Assembly: GCA_027577415.1 (NCBI GenBank)
Contig: JANBQS010000793.1
Span: 1-11,859, forward strand
Direction: 5' to 3'
Source of the DNA: Coemansia sp. RSA 922
Lineage: Eukaryota; Kickxellomycota; Kickxellomycetes; Kickxellales; Kickxellaceae
Length of the DNA stretch: 11,859 nucleotides
Shown: positions 1 to 7,532 of the stretch, piece after piece
How the letters are laid out: the number at the start of each line of letters is the position of its first letter
How positions within the stretch are numbered: position 1 is the first letter of the stretch
Translations under genes and position numbers: made by a program
Notes under the pieces: model-generated
The model's input: only the letters and a program-made list of their open reading frames with translations
What the model was told of the DNA's origin: nothing
Databases searched by the model: none

Positions 1-353
1 TTATTATTTTATTTAATACGAGACATTAGAACGGTGACTTAGGCTAACGCCAAATAAGCTAGACTACAAATCTACAGCTGCCTTTGTCCTTTGAACATGC
101 CAAAAGGATTATAAACGGAATTGGATATTCCAATGTATATTAAAAAAAACGCCTGAAAGACCAGGGTGCCTCTTTTTAAAGACCTGCCTTGTCTTGAGTG
201 ATTCAGCATGGGGGTACAAAATGCCAGCTGCTGGAAGCACACTTTCTCTTCCCTTTTCTCCTCTTCTCTCCATACTTTTCTACCATTTATTAGACCCACC
301 CCAGCTTTTTTTACACCAGCAAACAGCCAGCCTATTAATTGTGACCAGAAATC
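1..353. other. AT-rich non-coding stretch at left edge
   Basis: No convincing gene is visible on either strand. The open frames here are short and compositionally random, and the sequence is AT-rich with pyrimidine runs around 240-320. It presumably holds the 5' flank of the small open frame that starts at 354. Confidence 0.5.
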
Positions 354-740
354 ATGGGATATACTCTGTACATCCTAAAGGACCATGTAGCAGGCATGAA
401 TTCTAAAGCAACAATGGAGTGTATAGGCTTTATAGATGTTGAGCTAACAACTTGCTTACGAACTTGCACTGCAGCTGACATATTTATTTCATCTAACGAA
501 GAGCTCAAGGAACGTAAGGGAAGCAGAACGGTGTGTATTGTTACTAAAAATGTTAGATATTCGTTAACTGCAGAGGACTGTGAAGGTGATAGAGACACCA
601 ATCTTAAAAGCGAAGGCGAAGTTATCTTTTTTGTCACCTCTCCGCAATATTGGAAGAGTTTAAGATCACGTGACAGCGCAGAACTTTTTAACCTTCTTAA
701 GGAATGGTCAGATAATGCAAAACCCGTCATAACTACATAA
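354..740 (+). CDS. Hypothetical 128-aa protein
   Basis: I do not recognise this protein. The frame runs from an ATG with a favourable context (A at -3, G at +4) to TAA and would encode 128 residues with no signal peptide, membrane helix or repeat. The composition is balanced and soluble-looking, with alternating strand-like segments (IFISSNEELKERKGS, TVCIVTKNVRYSL, GEVIFFVTSPQYW) followed by an amphipathic helix (SAELFNLLKEWSD) near the C-terminus. This suggests a small alpha/beta fold rather than random translation. Codons are AT-richer than in the other genes of the window. An antisense frame (335-730) is also open, so strand choice rests on protein-like composition and start context. It could also be a decayed or chance ORF. 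Confidence 0.4.
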   Translation: MGYTLYILKDHVAGMNSKATMECIGFIDVELTTCLRTCTAADIFISSNEELKERKGSRTVCIVTKNVRYSLTAEDCEGDRDTNLKSEGEVIFFVTSPQYWKSLRSRDSAELFNLLKEWSDNAKPVITT

Positions 741-1620
741 GCTGAAGAAGCTGCATAATATGCTGCTTCTGTGGAATAGCTTCTGCAGAATATACAAGGC
801 TATTGGAACTATGTAATCAAAATTATAACTGATGCTAAAGATAGCTGGGCCTTTGCATTTTTGCTTTTCTAATTCAGTTTATGTAAAAATCATACACTTG
901 TCACATTCCAAATAGCTGTCTTTTTCAATACATCTTCTATATTCTCATATATGCCTGCTAAAGATGGTGATCTCACCTGAGTTCTTGGGTAATGCCCGAA
1001 AGAACTCATATGTATTTGGCTGTATCTGGTTGTCTCACAAAGACCAAGTAATGTTGTTTCCAGTCGATTCTGTCATTGTTAACGCTATGTAGTTTGGGTA
1101 CAACTATCTGCAAGTAATTTTCCAACTGGCAATTATGCATGGTGCTGGGTTAGCTCTGGACAAGCCAGCACGGCTATAAAATACAAACGTCTTCAATATC
1201 ATTTTTTTTCTTACCAAAATATACATATGCTCTTTCTTCAAATTTTGGCTGTGACATCTCAGCACCTGCTCTGTTGTCCCCTTTACATCCACTTAATAAC
1301 GTAGCTGTGCGATTCTATGGCAATTATACGGATGCGAGAAATGGCGAGTATGTCTCAGAATTTGAATGTTATACTACCTTCTGCAAAAAAGTACGTTTAA
1401 AATTTTAGGTCTTGCTTTCAAGCGGAGATATAGATTATAGCAACACCTTGCACCTCCTACCAAAGGGTAGTACGGATCCTGCTGAAGGCGTCGAAATAAC
1501 TTACACGAACTTGAAACATACAACTTACAAAAAAGCTGTAGAAAGCATCGCCTGCCGGAAACTGTCTCTATTTGTGGATCAACATATATATTTTTACCAA
1601 ATATCCAGGCATAGCACATA
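741..1620. other. AT-rich spacer without recognisable genes
   Basis: This stretch has scattered short open frames on both strands, none protein-like in composition. Its right end is the downstream flank of the minus-strand DUF229 remnant, which ends at 1621. I see no tRNA-like box pair, repeat family or transposon motif. Confidence 0.5.
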
Positions 1621-2584
1621 CTACTGTGTGGCCGGGATCTTGCACATGCAAAAGTTAGCACCAATACCGGCTTCCTCGCATGTCCTTCCAGTCTTTTGTG
1701 CAGCAAACAGGGAGCGCTTCCAGCTATCAGCTTCAAACTCTGGCCAGTCAGCCAATACGCGGAACGTGTGGTGGGTCTCGAATGGCGTTACAAGTCTCTG
1801 CTCATTAGCTGCAAATGGTGATACCTTTTCTGAGCCATGTTTGGTCTGGTACTTTTCCGAAAACTCGTGCAGCCACTCGGGAACCGACATGACCAAGAAC
1901 GGATTTTGGTGCTCGATGCGGCCACTTTGCAAGAACGCAAAGTTGAGGCCCATGTGTAGACCATGGTCCGCGCCTATAACCAACACTGTATCGTCGAGCT
2001 CACCAGAGTCCCGCATACTTGCCAAGAACGCCGCTAATGAATCGTCGGCTGTCCTCAGAACTTCGCCAGTGCCCTCATGTCCTTCAAAAAATGTAGCGCT
2101 AATCATGTATGGTTGTGCGTCCTTTTGGTGAGCCAGTTGCTTAGTGCGATGCTCGCGGAGTTCGGTTCGAAGCTGAGACAGATAGCCAAACGCCCAATCG
2201 TGTACATAGCGACCATACAGACAACGCGCAGTCAGGGAATATGGTCCCTTGAAGCTACCAAACGCATTGCCAACATTCGGATAGTACTCTAGCAAACAGA
2301 ACGGCAAAGACAGCTCGTAGCCCAGACTGCGATTTCCGACAGAGTACTCCTGTGACTTGTATTTGATACCAGTGTATTCTTTTGCCCAGTCGTCACAACC
2401 GGTCTCTACGCGAGCCGTCACATAGCCACGGTCGCGGTAATGTGCCCGTATCGGGAGCGGCTTGGGACGCGATAGGGAATATCTCGCCAACAAACGCCGC
2501 ATTTGTATTGTTATCCGTGCTAAAGCTGACCGAGTGATGGTGGTACAGTTCGATTAAGCAGGGGCTGACGAACGGCTCGGCGGT
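1621..2584 (-). pseudogene. DUF229 (alkaline phosphatase superfamily) protein, 5'-truncated and frameshifted
   Basis: The minus strand encodes the C-terminal part of a DUF229 protein, a sulfatase/phosphatase-fold family of unknown substrate. The main frame (2502 down to 1621, 293 codons) has family-type landmarks: RDRGYVTARVETGCDDW (residues 23-39), FEGHEGT (139-145), the metal-site-like ADHGLHMG (178-185), LVTPFETHHTFR (247-258) and a Cys-rich end (CEEAG...CMCK). Immediately upstream, but in another frame, 2584 to about 2470 encodes HHHSVSFSTDNNTNAAFVG. This resembles the family segment that follows the catalytic Asp-Ser region. Joining the two needs a one-base frame change at about 2463-2480, and a TGA at 2585-2587 closes the upstream frame. 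The N-terminal half, including the expected nucleophile block, is absent because the V-ATPase gene starts about 160 bp away on the other strand. No GT-AG intron explains the break. A sequencing indel could explain the frameshift but not the missing 5' half. An ATG at 2502 could still give a short product. Confidence 0.7.
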
Positions 2585-2745
2585 TCACCGGCTCGTCTTT
2601 AAACCGATTACCATGTTGTCGTCTGGCATTCTTTTGATCAGAAGAGTGCGCACAAACCTCCTTGTTGCTTTCGATTAACTTTTTTTTTTTCTCTCATTTT
2701 CTATTTTTAAAAAAAGCATTCTAGAGGAGTTTGAATCTTATAATC

Positions 2746-3336
2746 ATGTCTGCACCCATCCACGACTATTGCCCAGTTTACGCGCCAATCTTTGGAGCAC
2801 TAGGCTGTGCAGCAGCGACAATCTTTTGCTGTAAGTGCAGACAAATTCTTACAATTCACCAAAAAAGAACAGATGCAATCTAAAAGCTGTACTAAAAGGA
2901 ACAACATTATTTTATAGGCTTTGGAGCGGCGTACGGTACGGCAAAGTCTGGAGTAGGAATTTCGGCTATGGGAATCTTACGTCCTGACCTGGTAGTTCGT
3001 TCAATTGTGCCTGTAGTCATGGCTGGTATTATTGGTATTTACGGGTTGGTGGTCTCAGTTCTTATCACTGATGGTCTGAAGCAGCAGATGGCACTGTACA
3101 CTGGGTTCATTCAGTTGGGTGCTGGACTTGCGGTTGGACTGTCGGGTATGGCGGCTGGGTTTGCTATTGGTATCGTTGGCGATGCTGGCGTTAGGGCAAC
3201 GGCGCAGCAGCCGCGTTTGTTTGTGGGTATGATTCTTATTCTTATTTTCGCTGAAGTCCTCGCGCTCTACGGACTTATTGTTGGACTTATCCTGAACACC
3301 AAGGCTACTGGTAGTGATGTCAGCTGCGGCAAGTAA
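2746..3336 (+). CDS. VMA3: V-type proton ATPase proteolipid subunit c (two exons)
   Basis: This is the membrane rotor subunit of the V0 sector, which carries protons across vacuolar and endosomal membranes. Exon 1 is 2746-2830 and exon 2 is 2918-3336. Spliced, they give 167 residues, close to the family norm of about 160. The family hallmarks are present: [95 protein letters not shown] and YGLIVGLIL. There are four hydrophobic helices (about 10-33, 53-78, 90-117 and 129-155). The essential proton-binding Glu is residue 141 in helix 4 (IFAEVL). The first ATG is supported by A at -3 and by alignment with yeast Vma3, relative to which it adds four residues. The isolated ATG at 2968 is internal. 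Yeast has related c' and c'' subunits; the short N-terminus and sequence favour c (Vma3). The gene diverges from the broken DUF229 gene, separated by a T-rich promoter stretch at 2679-2718. Confidence 0.97.
2831..2917 (+). other. Intron of the V-ATPase subunit c gene
   Basis: The intron is 87 nt and phase 1. The donor is GTAAGT at 2831, the acceptor is TTTATAG ending at 2917, and a near-consensus branch point TACTAAA lies at 2890-2896. Splicing joins TGC|TTTGGAGCG across a split Cys codon and restores the family sequence ...IFCCFGAAYG, which confirms both borders. Confidence 0.95.
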
Positions 3337-4197
3337 TATGTCGTAGTATTATTACATTTATCTTTCCATATCCAATATACGTTTATCACACTGACCTTTT
3401 CTAACCCTTATAGCCTCCACAGTCATATTCGTCACTCTGTTGACTATTGCATTGGTATTTGCTGGGTTGATAAAAGAGCAATACGGATATTGAAGCGTTG
3501 TTGACGATCCTGTACAGCTTGGCAGACATAGAAGCCTGAACGAATAGCCGTCCGTTCGTCCGAACAAGATATACAAGCTCAAATGCGCGAGCTAAGGACG
3601 AAGTTATTGGACGTGGATGTCAGTGCCTCTCTGCCAAACCAACTGAGCGATGATGCTTGCAAAGGGATTGTCTAATCCTTCGTATTGATTCAATCCGGCT
3701 CTCTCTCGGGCGGCGGACGGGCGGGCTACCCACTTCGATGGATCTCTCTCCACAAACCGAACATGTGGCTGCCTGAGTGATGGTAACTCACATGTATTTC
3801 TAAGCACTGTATATTTAATTTGACGACATACACATTCAACGTGGGATTTTTGCCATCTATGCATTGCTGTCGACATCTTGCTTACAAACCACATAAACAA
3901 GGACTGCAATAATAGCTCTCCGAGCAAGTAAACAAAGGAGAAAAGGCGTCATCTCAAAAAAGCGTGTGGGCAAGCGCGGATTTCATGCGGAGATTGAGAA
4001 TGTTCCAGGGGATTAATAATGCACTAGCGAAAATCCTGCACTTGTATTTCTCTTGTACAAAATTTCTTTGGAAAAAAAAATGCTTTAAAAGGCACGCCCT
4101 ACACGCACTTTTAGGTTTTGAACTTTATCTACCAAACAGATATCCATCAATTTAGCTTTAAACACCACCCCAAGATTCTTTCGTTACTTACCCAACA
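3337..4197. other. Spacer between V-ATPase and GST genes
   Basis: This contains the 3' region of the V-ATPase gene, then a stretch with fragmentary protein-like frames (listed separately), then the 5' flank of the GST gene. At 3401-3469 the plus strand encodes a short hydrophobic peptide (TVIFVTLLTIALVFAGLI) preceded by an acceptor-like CTAACCCTTATAG. I could find no matching upstream exon. The minus-strand frame 3604-3927 has no recognisable features and looks random. Confidence 0.45.
3474..3675 (+). pseudogene. Possible remnant of a small helical protein gene (two frames)
   Basis: Two adjacent open pieces look protein-like. Frame one (3474-3536) reads TDIEALLTILYSLADIEA then stops. A second frame (3532-3675) reads IAVRSSEQDIQAQMRELR, continues to LPNQLSDDACKGIV and stops at TAA 3673. 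Together they look like a hydrophobic helix followed by an amphipathic coiled-coil helix. The general pattern recalls small Mediator subunits such as Med9, but I could not confirm any family. There is no ATG start, and no GT-AG intron joins the pieces. It is therefore either a decayed gene, a gene with a sequencing indel, or chance. Confidence 0.22.
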
Positions 4198-4911
4198 ATG
4201 AGCGCCACCACCTACCCATTCAAGGAGAACGCCTACACGATTTACTCCTATGCGCTGTGTCCTTATGCACAGCGTGCTATCCGCGCATTCAACATCGCCA
4301 AAGTGCCCTACGCAGTCGAGGAGATCGATCTAAAGAACAAGCCAGACTGGTACCACCTGGTCAACCCACAGCTCAAAGTTCCCGCCCTGCGCACGCCCGA
4401 CGGCACTATTCTCATCGAGTCTTTGGTTATCGCCGAGTTTGTCGCCGACCAATTCCCCGAAGCCGGACTCCTATCGACCAATGCCATTGAGCGCGCGCAA
4501 CTGCGTTTATTCATTGAGCTGTTCAATACTCGTGTCACCCCATTCATCCTCGGGTCACTGACGTCAGCTGAGGTGGAGGACCAGAAGAAGGCGGAGGAGT
4601 CCTTGTTGGCTGGTATCAGAGCTGTTAATGACGAGCTGGAGATCCAGTGGAAGAGGTCGAGCGGTAAGGGCGGTCCATTCTGGTACGGAGATAAATTCGG
4701 GTTTGCTGAAATCGCCCTCGTGTCGTTTGTTGGGTTGTTTGTCACCTTGCGCCATTATCGTAATGTGGTGGTTCCGGAGACTGAGGAGTATGCGGCTTTT
4801 AACAAGTGGAAGACTGCGTTCTCCAAGCATCCTGGATTCACTGACGTCAAGTCAGAGGACGCACCTTTGATCGAGAACGTTAGGAAGTATGTGGCTGAGA
4901 CCAAGAACTAG
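4198..4911 (+). CDS. Glutathione S-transferase, omega-like
   Basis: This is a cytosolic thiol transferase of 237 residues, the usual size for the class, with no intron. The N-terminal thioredoxin-fold domain (about 12-92) contains SYALCPYAQR, with the CPYAQ active site typical of omega-class enzymes. Cys21 is the expected catalytic residue, rather than the Tyr/Ser of other classes. Next comes KVPAL with the conserved cis-Pro (Pro62), and then Glu74-Ser75 (IESLVIAEF), which bind the gamma-glutamyl part of glutathione. The all-helical C-terminal domain runs from about 100 to 230 and carries FWYGDKFGFAEIAL, the conserved N-capping/helix motif. Omega enzymes reduce mixed disulfides, dehydroascorbate and arsenic species; the substrate here cannot be told. 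The start is the first ATG, with A at -3. No signal peptide or peroxisomal signal is visible (the C-terminus is ETKN). Confidence 0.93.
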   Translation: MSATTYPFKENAYTIYSYALCPYAQRAIRAFNIAKVPYAVEEIDLKNKPDWYHLVNPQLKVPALRTPDGTILIESLVIAEFVADQFPEAGLLSTNAIERAQLRLFIELFNTRVTPFILGSLTSAEVEDQKKAEESLLAGIRAVNDELEIQWKRSSGKGGPFWYGDKFGFAEIALVSFVGLFVTLRHYRNVVVPETEEYAAFNKWKTAFSKHPGFTDVKSEDAPLIENVRKYVAETKN

Positions 4912-5461
4912 TATCTATTATTTTTCTTTTTTACTTCAATTCCATATTTCGTTACTAAAGCAACTTGACCTACTTATTGAAATCGAGGAGCTGACGCTGA
5001 CACATTATTGGAGACTTGTAACAAAAAGCCATCTTATACTTGTTTCAATCTTGTCAGGTGGGATTGGACCATGGGAAAGCACAGAGGCGTGGGAGAGATC
5101 AGTCTCCATCGTCACACCAAACTGATAGACACAGGGATGACGCTGAGGTGATTGGGTCAGCCATGCCGCCTCCAGGGCGCACTACCCTGCAAAGACCCCC
5201 CACAGGCTTCGACCATGAACCCAGTTCACAGAGACGAACAGAGTAAAGACAATGGTATAGTAGGTCTGTTAGCGGCCGTAGCCGGCTACTCCAAAGAACG
5301 GGCATTGCGGCGAATAACGTACCTTGGGTGAATAGTCAGCTCCTTGTATTTTTATTGCGGAGATTATCTGGTCCATCCGTGTACTCGGATAACTGTTGGG
5401 TTGGGTGACACTGACGGGGGAGGGCGGTAATTTATTTATTTTAATCCCGTCATAGATTTCG
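4912..5461. other. Spacer between GST and aminotransferase genes
   Basis: The first part is the T-rich GST 3' flank. From about 5045 to 5335 the base composition becomes clearly more GC-rich. One frame in it, 5215-5331, is a 38-codon ORF starting MNPVHRDEQSKDNGIVG and containing LLAAVAGYSKERALRR. It matches nothing I know, and the same frame has a stop just upstream (TGA at 5149). The rest leads into the aminotransferase promoter. Confidence 0.45.
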
Positions 5462-5471
5462 TATATAAAAA
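5462..5471 (+). promoter_or_regulatory. TATA box of the aminotransferase gene
   Basis: TATATAAAAA is followed by GGGG and a pyrimidine-rich stretch (5488-5533) of the kind seen around fungal start sites. It lies about 80 bp before the ATG at 5550. Transcription would therefore start downstream of any frame extension that begins at 5475, which supports 5550 over an upstream non-ATG start. Confidence 0.6.
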
Positions 5472-5541
5472 GGGGTGATAAGCTTGGCTCCTTTCTCTTT
5501 CCTTTCTCTCCATCTTTATTTATTTTTTTTTCGTTACCTAT

Positions 5542-5553
5542 ATGCTGTTATGA
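5542..5553 (+). promoter_or_regulatory. Three-codon upstream ORF overlapping the long-form start
   Basis: ATGCTGTTATGA encodes Met-Leu-Leu-stop. Its stop overlaps the next ATG (5550) in an ATGA arrangement. Its start context is weak (T at -3). Such an overlapping minimal ORF could modulate initiation at 5550 and shift some ribosomes to the in-frame ATG at 5643. Confidence 0.4.
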
Positions 5554-6830
5554 ATATTCGCACTGCCTTTTATTCTTGTCGTCGTATCAACTGTACACTA
5601 TTAAAGCCAACATTCGTACCTGTGAGTAAGCAACTCTGCAAGATGTCTTCTTCCGCACCTACCCGCCCACTCTGCCTCATCCCAGGCCCAGTTGAGATGT
5701 CCTCAACCGTGCTACAGGCGCATAGTACTCCGGCGACAGCGCACACGGACCCAAAGTTTGTCGAGGCATTCGGTCAAGTCATCGAGAAGCTGCGTACTGT
5801 GGTTGGAACCGAGTCGGCTCAGCCATTTGTCATTGCTGGATCGGGTACTCTGGGATGGGACCAGACAGCGGCCAACCTTATTGAGGCTGGCGAGAACGTC
5901 CTCGTCCTGTCCAACGGGTACTTTGGCGAGGGCCTGGCTGACTGTATGGAGACGTATGGCGCGCAGGTCACTAGGCTTCGGGCAGAGACTGGTAATAGGC
6001 AGCCGCTGGCGGAGATTGCGCAGGCACTAAGGGCCAAAAAATACAAGGCTGTGACTGTCTCGCAGGTGGACACGTCGACGGGCGTGCTGGGCGACGTCAA
6101 GGGAGTTTGCGAGCTTGTTCAGGAGCACTCGCCGGATACGCTGGTGGTTGTCGATGGCGTGTGTGCGACGGCGGCTGAGCGCTTGTACTTTGACGCATGG
6201 GGCGTGGATGTGGTCATCACTGCGTCGCAGAAGGCGCTGGGCTGCCCACCTGGCATTTCAGTCGTCGTTGTGTCGCAAAAGGCCTTGGGCGTGTTGTCTG
6301 CGCGCAAGACGCCAGTGGCAGCATACTATGTCAACTGGAACCGGTGGCTGCCTATCATGAGGTCGTATGAGGACCGGGCAGTGAAGTACTTTGCTACGCC
6401 GTGTGTGCAGACGATCTTTGCGCTGAACACGTCGCTCAATGAGCTGCTGGCTGACGGTGGCATGGAGTCAGTGTTTGCTGCGCATGAGCGTACTTCGGCT
6501 AGAGTCAAGGCAGCTGTTGCCTCGTGGGGTCTCAAGACTGTCGCTGTGTCGCCTGAGGTCAGTGCTACGGCTATGACTGCTGTCTGGCTGCCAGAGTCTA
6601 TTACGCCAGCTGAGCTATTGCCTCGGCTTAAGGCGCGTGGAGTCGTTGCGGCGGGAGGCATCCTCGCTGGGTACGCTCACCGGTACTTCCGTCTGGGCCA
6701 TATGGGCATTACTGCCACGCAGGATAATGGCTATGTCGACATTATGCTAAAGGCAGCTGGGGAGGCTCTAGAGGAGTCTGGTCTTGCTATCGGGTCGTCT
6801 GGTCGCTGTGCAACACCCCCTCGGCTGTAA
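5550..6830 (+). CDS. AGX1: Alanine-glyoxylate aminotransferase (class V, PLP)
   Basis: This enzyme converts glyoxylate plus alanine to glycine plus pyruvate, a route to glycine in fungi. From ATG 5550 it has 426 residues; from the in-frame ATG 5643 (residue 32) it has 395, which matches the usual enzyme length. Landmarks are IPGPVEMS (start of the fold), AGSGTLGWDQ (phosphate-binding turn, GSGT at 97-100), DTSTGVLGDV, the PLP-pyridine Asp202 in VDGVCATAAE, the Schiff-base Lys228 in ITASQKALGCPPG, and Arg381 in YFRLGHMG, which should hold the substrate carboxylate. The spacing and the ASQKA.G.P.G context match yeast Agx1 closely. Residues 1-31 are basic, hydroxylated and free of acidic residues (MNIRTAFYSCRRINC), as in mitochondrial presequences. 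The C-terminus Pro-Arg-Leu resembles a weak peroxisomal PTS1. The ATG at 5643 has A at -3, better than 5550 (G at -3). There is no intron. Serine-pyruvate aminotransferase activity is possible in the same family. Confidence 0.93.
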   Translation: MNIRTAFYSCRRINCTLLKPTFVPVSKQLCKMSSSAPTRPLCLIPGPVEMSSTVLQAHSTPATAHTDPKFVEAFGQVIEKLRTVVGTESAQPFVIAGSGTLGWDQTAANLIEAGENVLVLSNGYFGEGLADCMETYGAQVTRLRAETGNRQPLAEIAQALRAKKYKAVTVSQVDTSTGVLGDVKGVCELVQEHSPDTLVVVDGVCATAAERLYFDAWGVDVVITASQKALGCPPGISVVVVSQKALGVLSARKTPVAAYYVNWNRWLPIMRSYEDRAVKYFATPCVQTIFALNTSLNELLADGGMESVFAAHERTSARVKAAVASWGLKTVAVSPEVSATAMTAVWLPESITPAELLPRLKARGVVAAGGILAGYAHRYFRLGHMGITATQDNGYVDIMLKAAGEALEESGLAIGSSGRCATPPRL

Positions 6831-6988
6831 GTTTTTTTTAGATACATAGTAATTTTTTTTCTCAAGTAAACTTTCTCCATTCTCAAGGGGCCTGGACCCC
6901 GCAAGCGGCTTATGCATGGAGCCAATCATTGGAGTCGATCCGAGTTGCACATGAAAGAAAAATTGGCCGGACCGAGCTGCGACTCGTC

Positions 6989-7008
6989 AAAAAAAAAAAA
7001 AAAAAAAA
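6989..7008 (+). repeat. A20 homopolymer
   Basis: An uninterrupted run of 20 adenines in the spacer between the aminotransferase and Spt23-like genes. It is followed closely by GACACGTACCAAA, which resembles the motifs before the A runs in the Spt23-like leader. Confidence 0.9.
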
Positions 7009-7380
7009 TAGCTGACACGTACCAAATGAAAATTAGTAAGTGTAGTGCATGTTCATCCGTAAGCAGACGGGGGGAGGTGTTTTCTTCCCTTTCTCCGCTG
7101 GTGTTTGAATTTAACGGCTTTTTTTCTACTTGTTTTTTTCTTTTCCTTTTTCCTTTCTTACCTGTTTGGTTAGAGACTTGCACATTTCGTCCTTTTCTTC
7201 TTACTCTTTTGTTTCGTGAAAGCCACTTGTCCTTGTAAAAAACAGCTCTTTATTTTTTCTGTCAAGAAGAATTCAGAGACTGCATTTCACCGGGTCTCTT
7301 TCCTCGTGAGCCTTTTTTTTTTGTTCTTGCTTCTTTTGGAAGGGAACGCGCCCCCTCTCCCTTGGAAATAATATTTTGTT

Positions 7381-7397
7381 TCTCTCTCTCTCTCTCT
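7381..7397 (+). repeat. TC dinucleotide microsatellite
   Basis: About eight TC units in a longer pyrimidine tract of the Spt23-like promoter or leader. It is probably length-variable between strains. Confidence 0.85.
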
Positions 7398-7459
7398 ATC
7401 CCCACTTTTTTCTTCTTCTTATTACCCCACACACACGTGTTCTCTCTCTTGGAAGGATC

Positions 7460-7527
7460 AAAAAAAAAAAAAAGTAGTCACACGTGCCAAAAAAAAAATA
7501 ATTGTATCGTACCAAAAAAAAAAAAAA
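7460..7527 (+). promoter_or_regulatory. A-rich 5' leader of the Spt23-like gene
   Basis: Three adenine runs (A14 at 7460-7473, A10 at 7489-7498, A14 at 7514-7527) end five bases before the ATG. The second and third are each preceded by a similar short word (CACGTGCC, TCGTACC). A CACGTG E-box lies at 7481-7486. If transcribed, this would be an A-rich leader able to bind poly(A)-binding protein. If not, it is a promoter element. The sequence alone does not say where transcription starts. Confidence 0.45.
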
Positions 7528-7532
7528 GTTCT

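Larger units (their letters stand above)
6831..7459. other. Spacer and promoter upstream of the Spt23-like gene
   Basis: No gene is supported. The left part is T-rich 3' flank. The rest has a 20-base A run, long T/C-rich tracts (7080-7420) and a TC microsatellite. These poly(dA:dT) and CT tracts are typical of nucleosome-poor fungal promoters. A CACGTG E-box lies at 7434-7439. Open frames over this stretch are low-complexity translations of the tracts. Confidence 0.5.

Noticed and set aside
1412..2131. Plus-strand 239-codon frame opposite the DUF229 remnant
   Set aside because: It is the complement of a sequence with recognisable DUF229 motifs. Its own product has no family features.
3604..3660. 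Minus-strand sequence GCATCATCGCTCAGTTGG resembling the 5' end of a methionine tRNA
   Set aside because: The D-arm spacing is one base short, and no GGTTCGANNCC-type B box or matching acceptor strand follows within tRNA length.
4559..4566. TGACGTCA palindrome (CRE-like)
   Set aside because: It falls inside the GST coding sequence and is explained by its codons. There is no reason to call it regulatory.
4308..4870. Several antisense and out-of-frame ORFs within the GST gene
   Set aside because: The GST frame is complete and motif-supported; the others are shadows.
4952..4958. TTACTAA, matching the yeast Yap1 oxidative-stress site, near the GST gene
   Set aside because: It lies downstream of the GST stop codon, and a seven-base match in AT-rich DNA is expected by chance.
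5475..5549. In-frame N-terminal extension of the aminotransferase from 5475
   Set aside because: It would need a GTG start and lies within about 15 bp of the TATA box, upstream of any likely transcription start.
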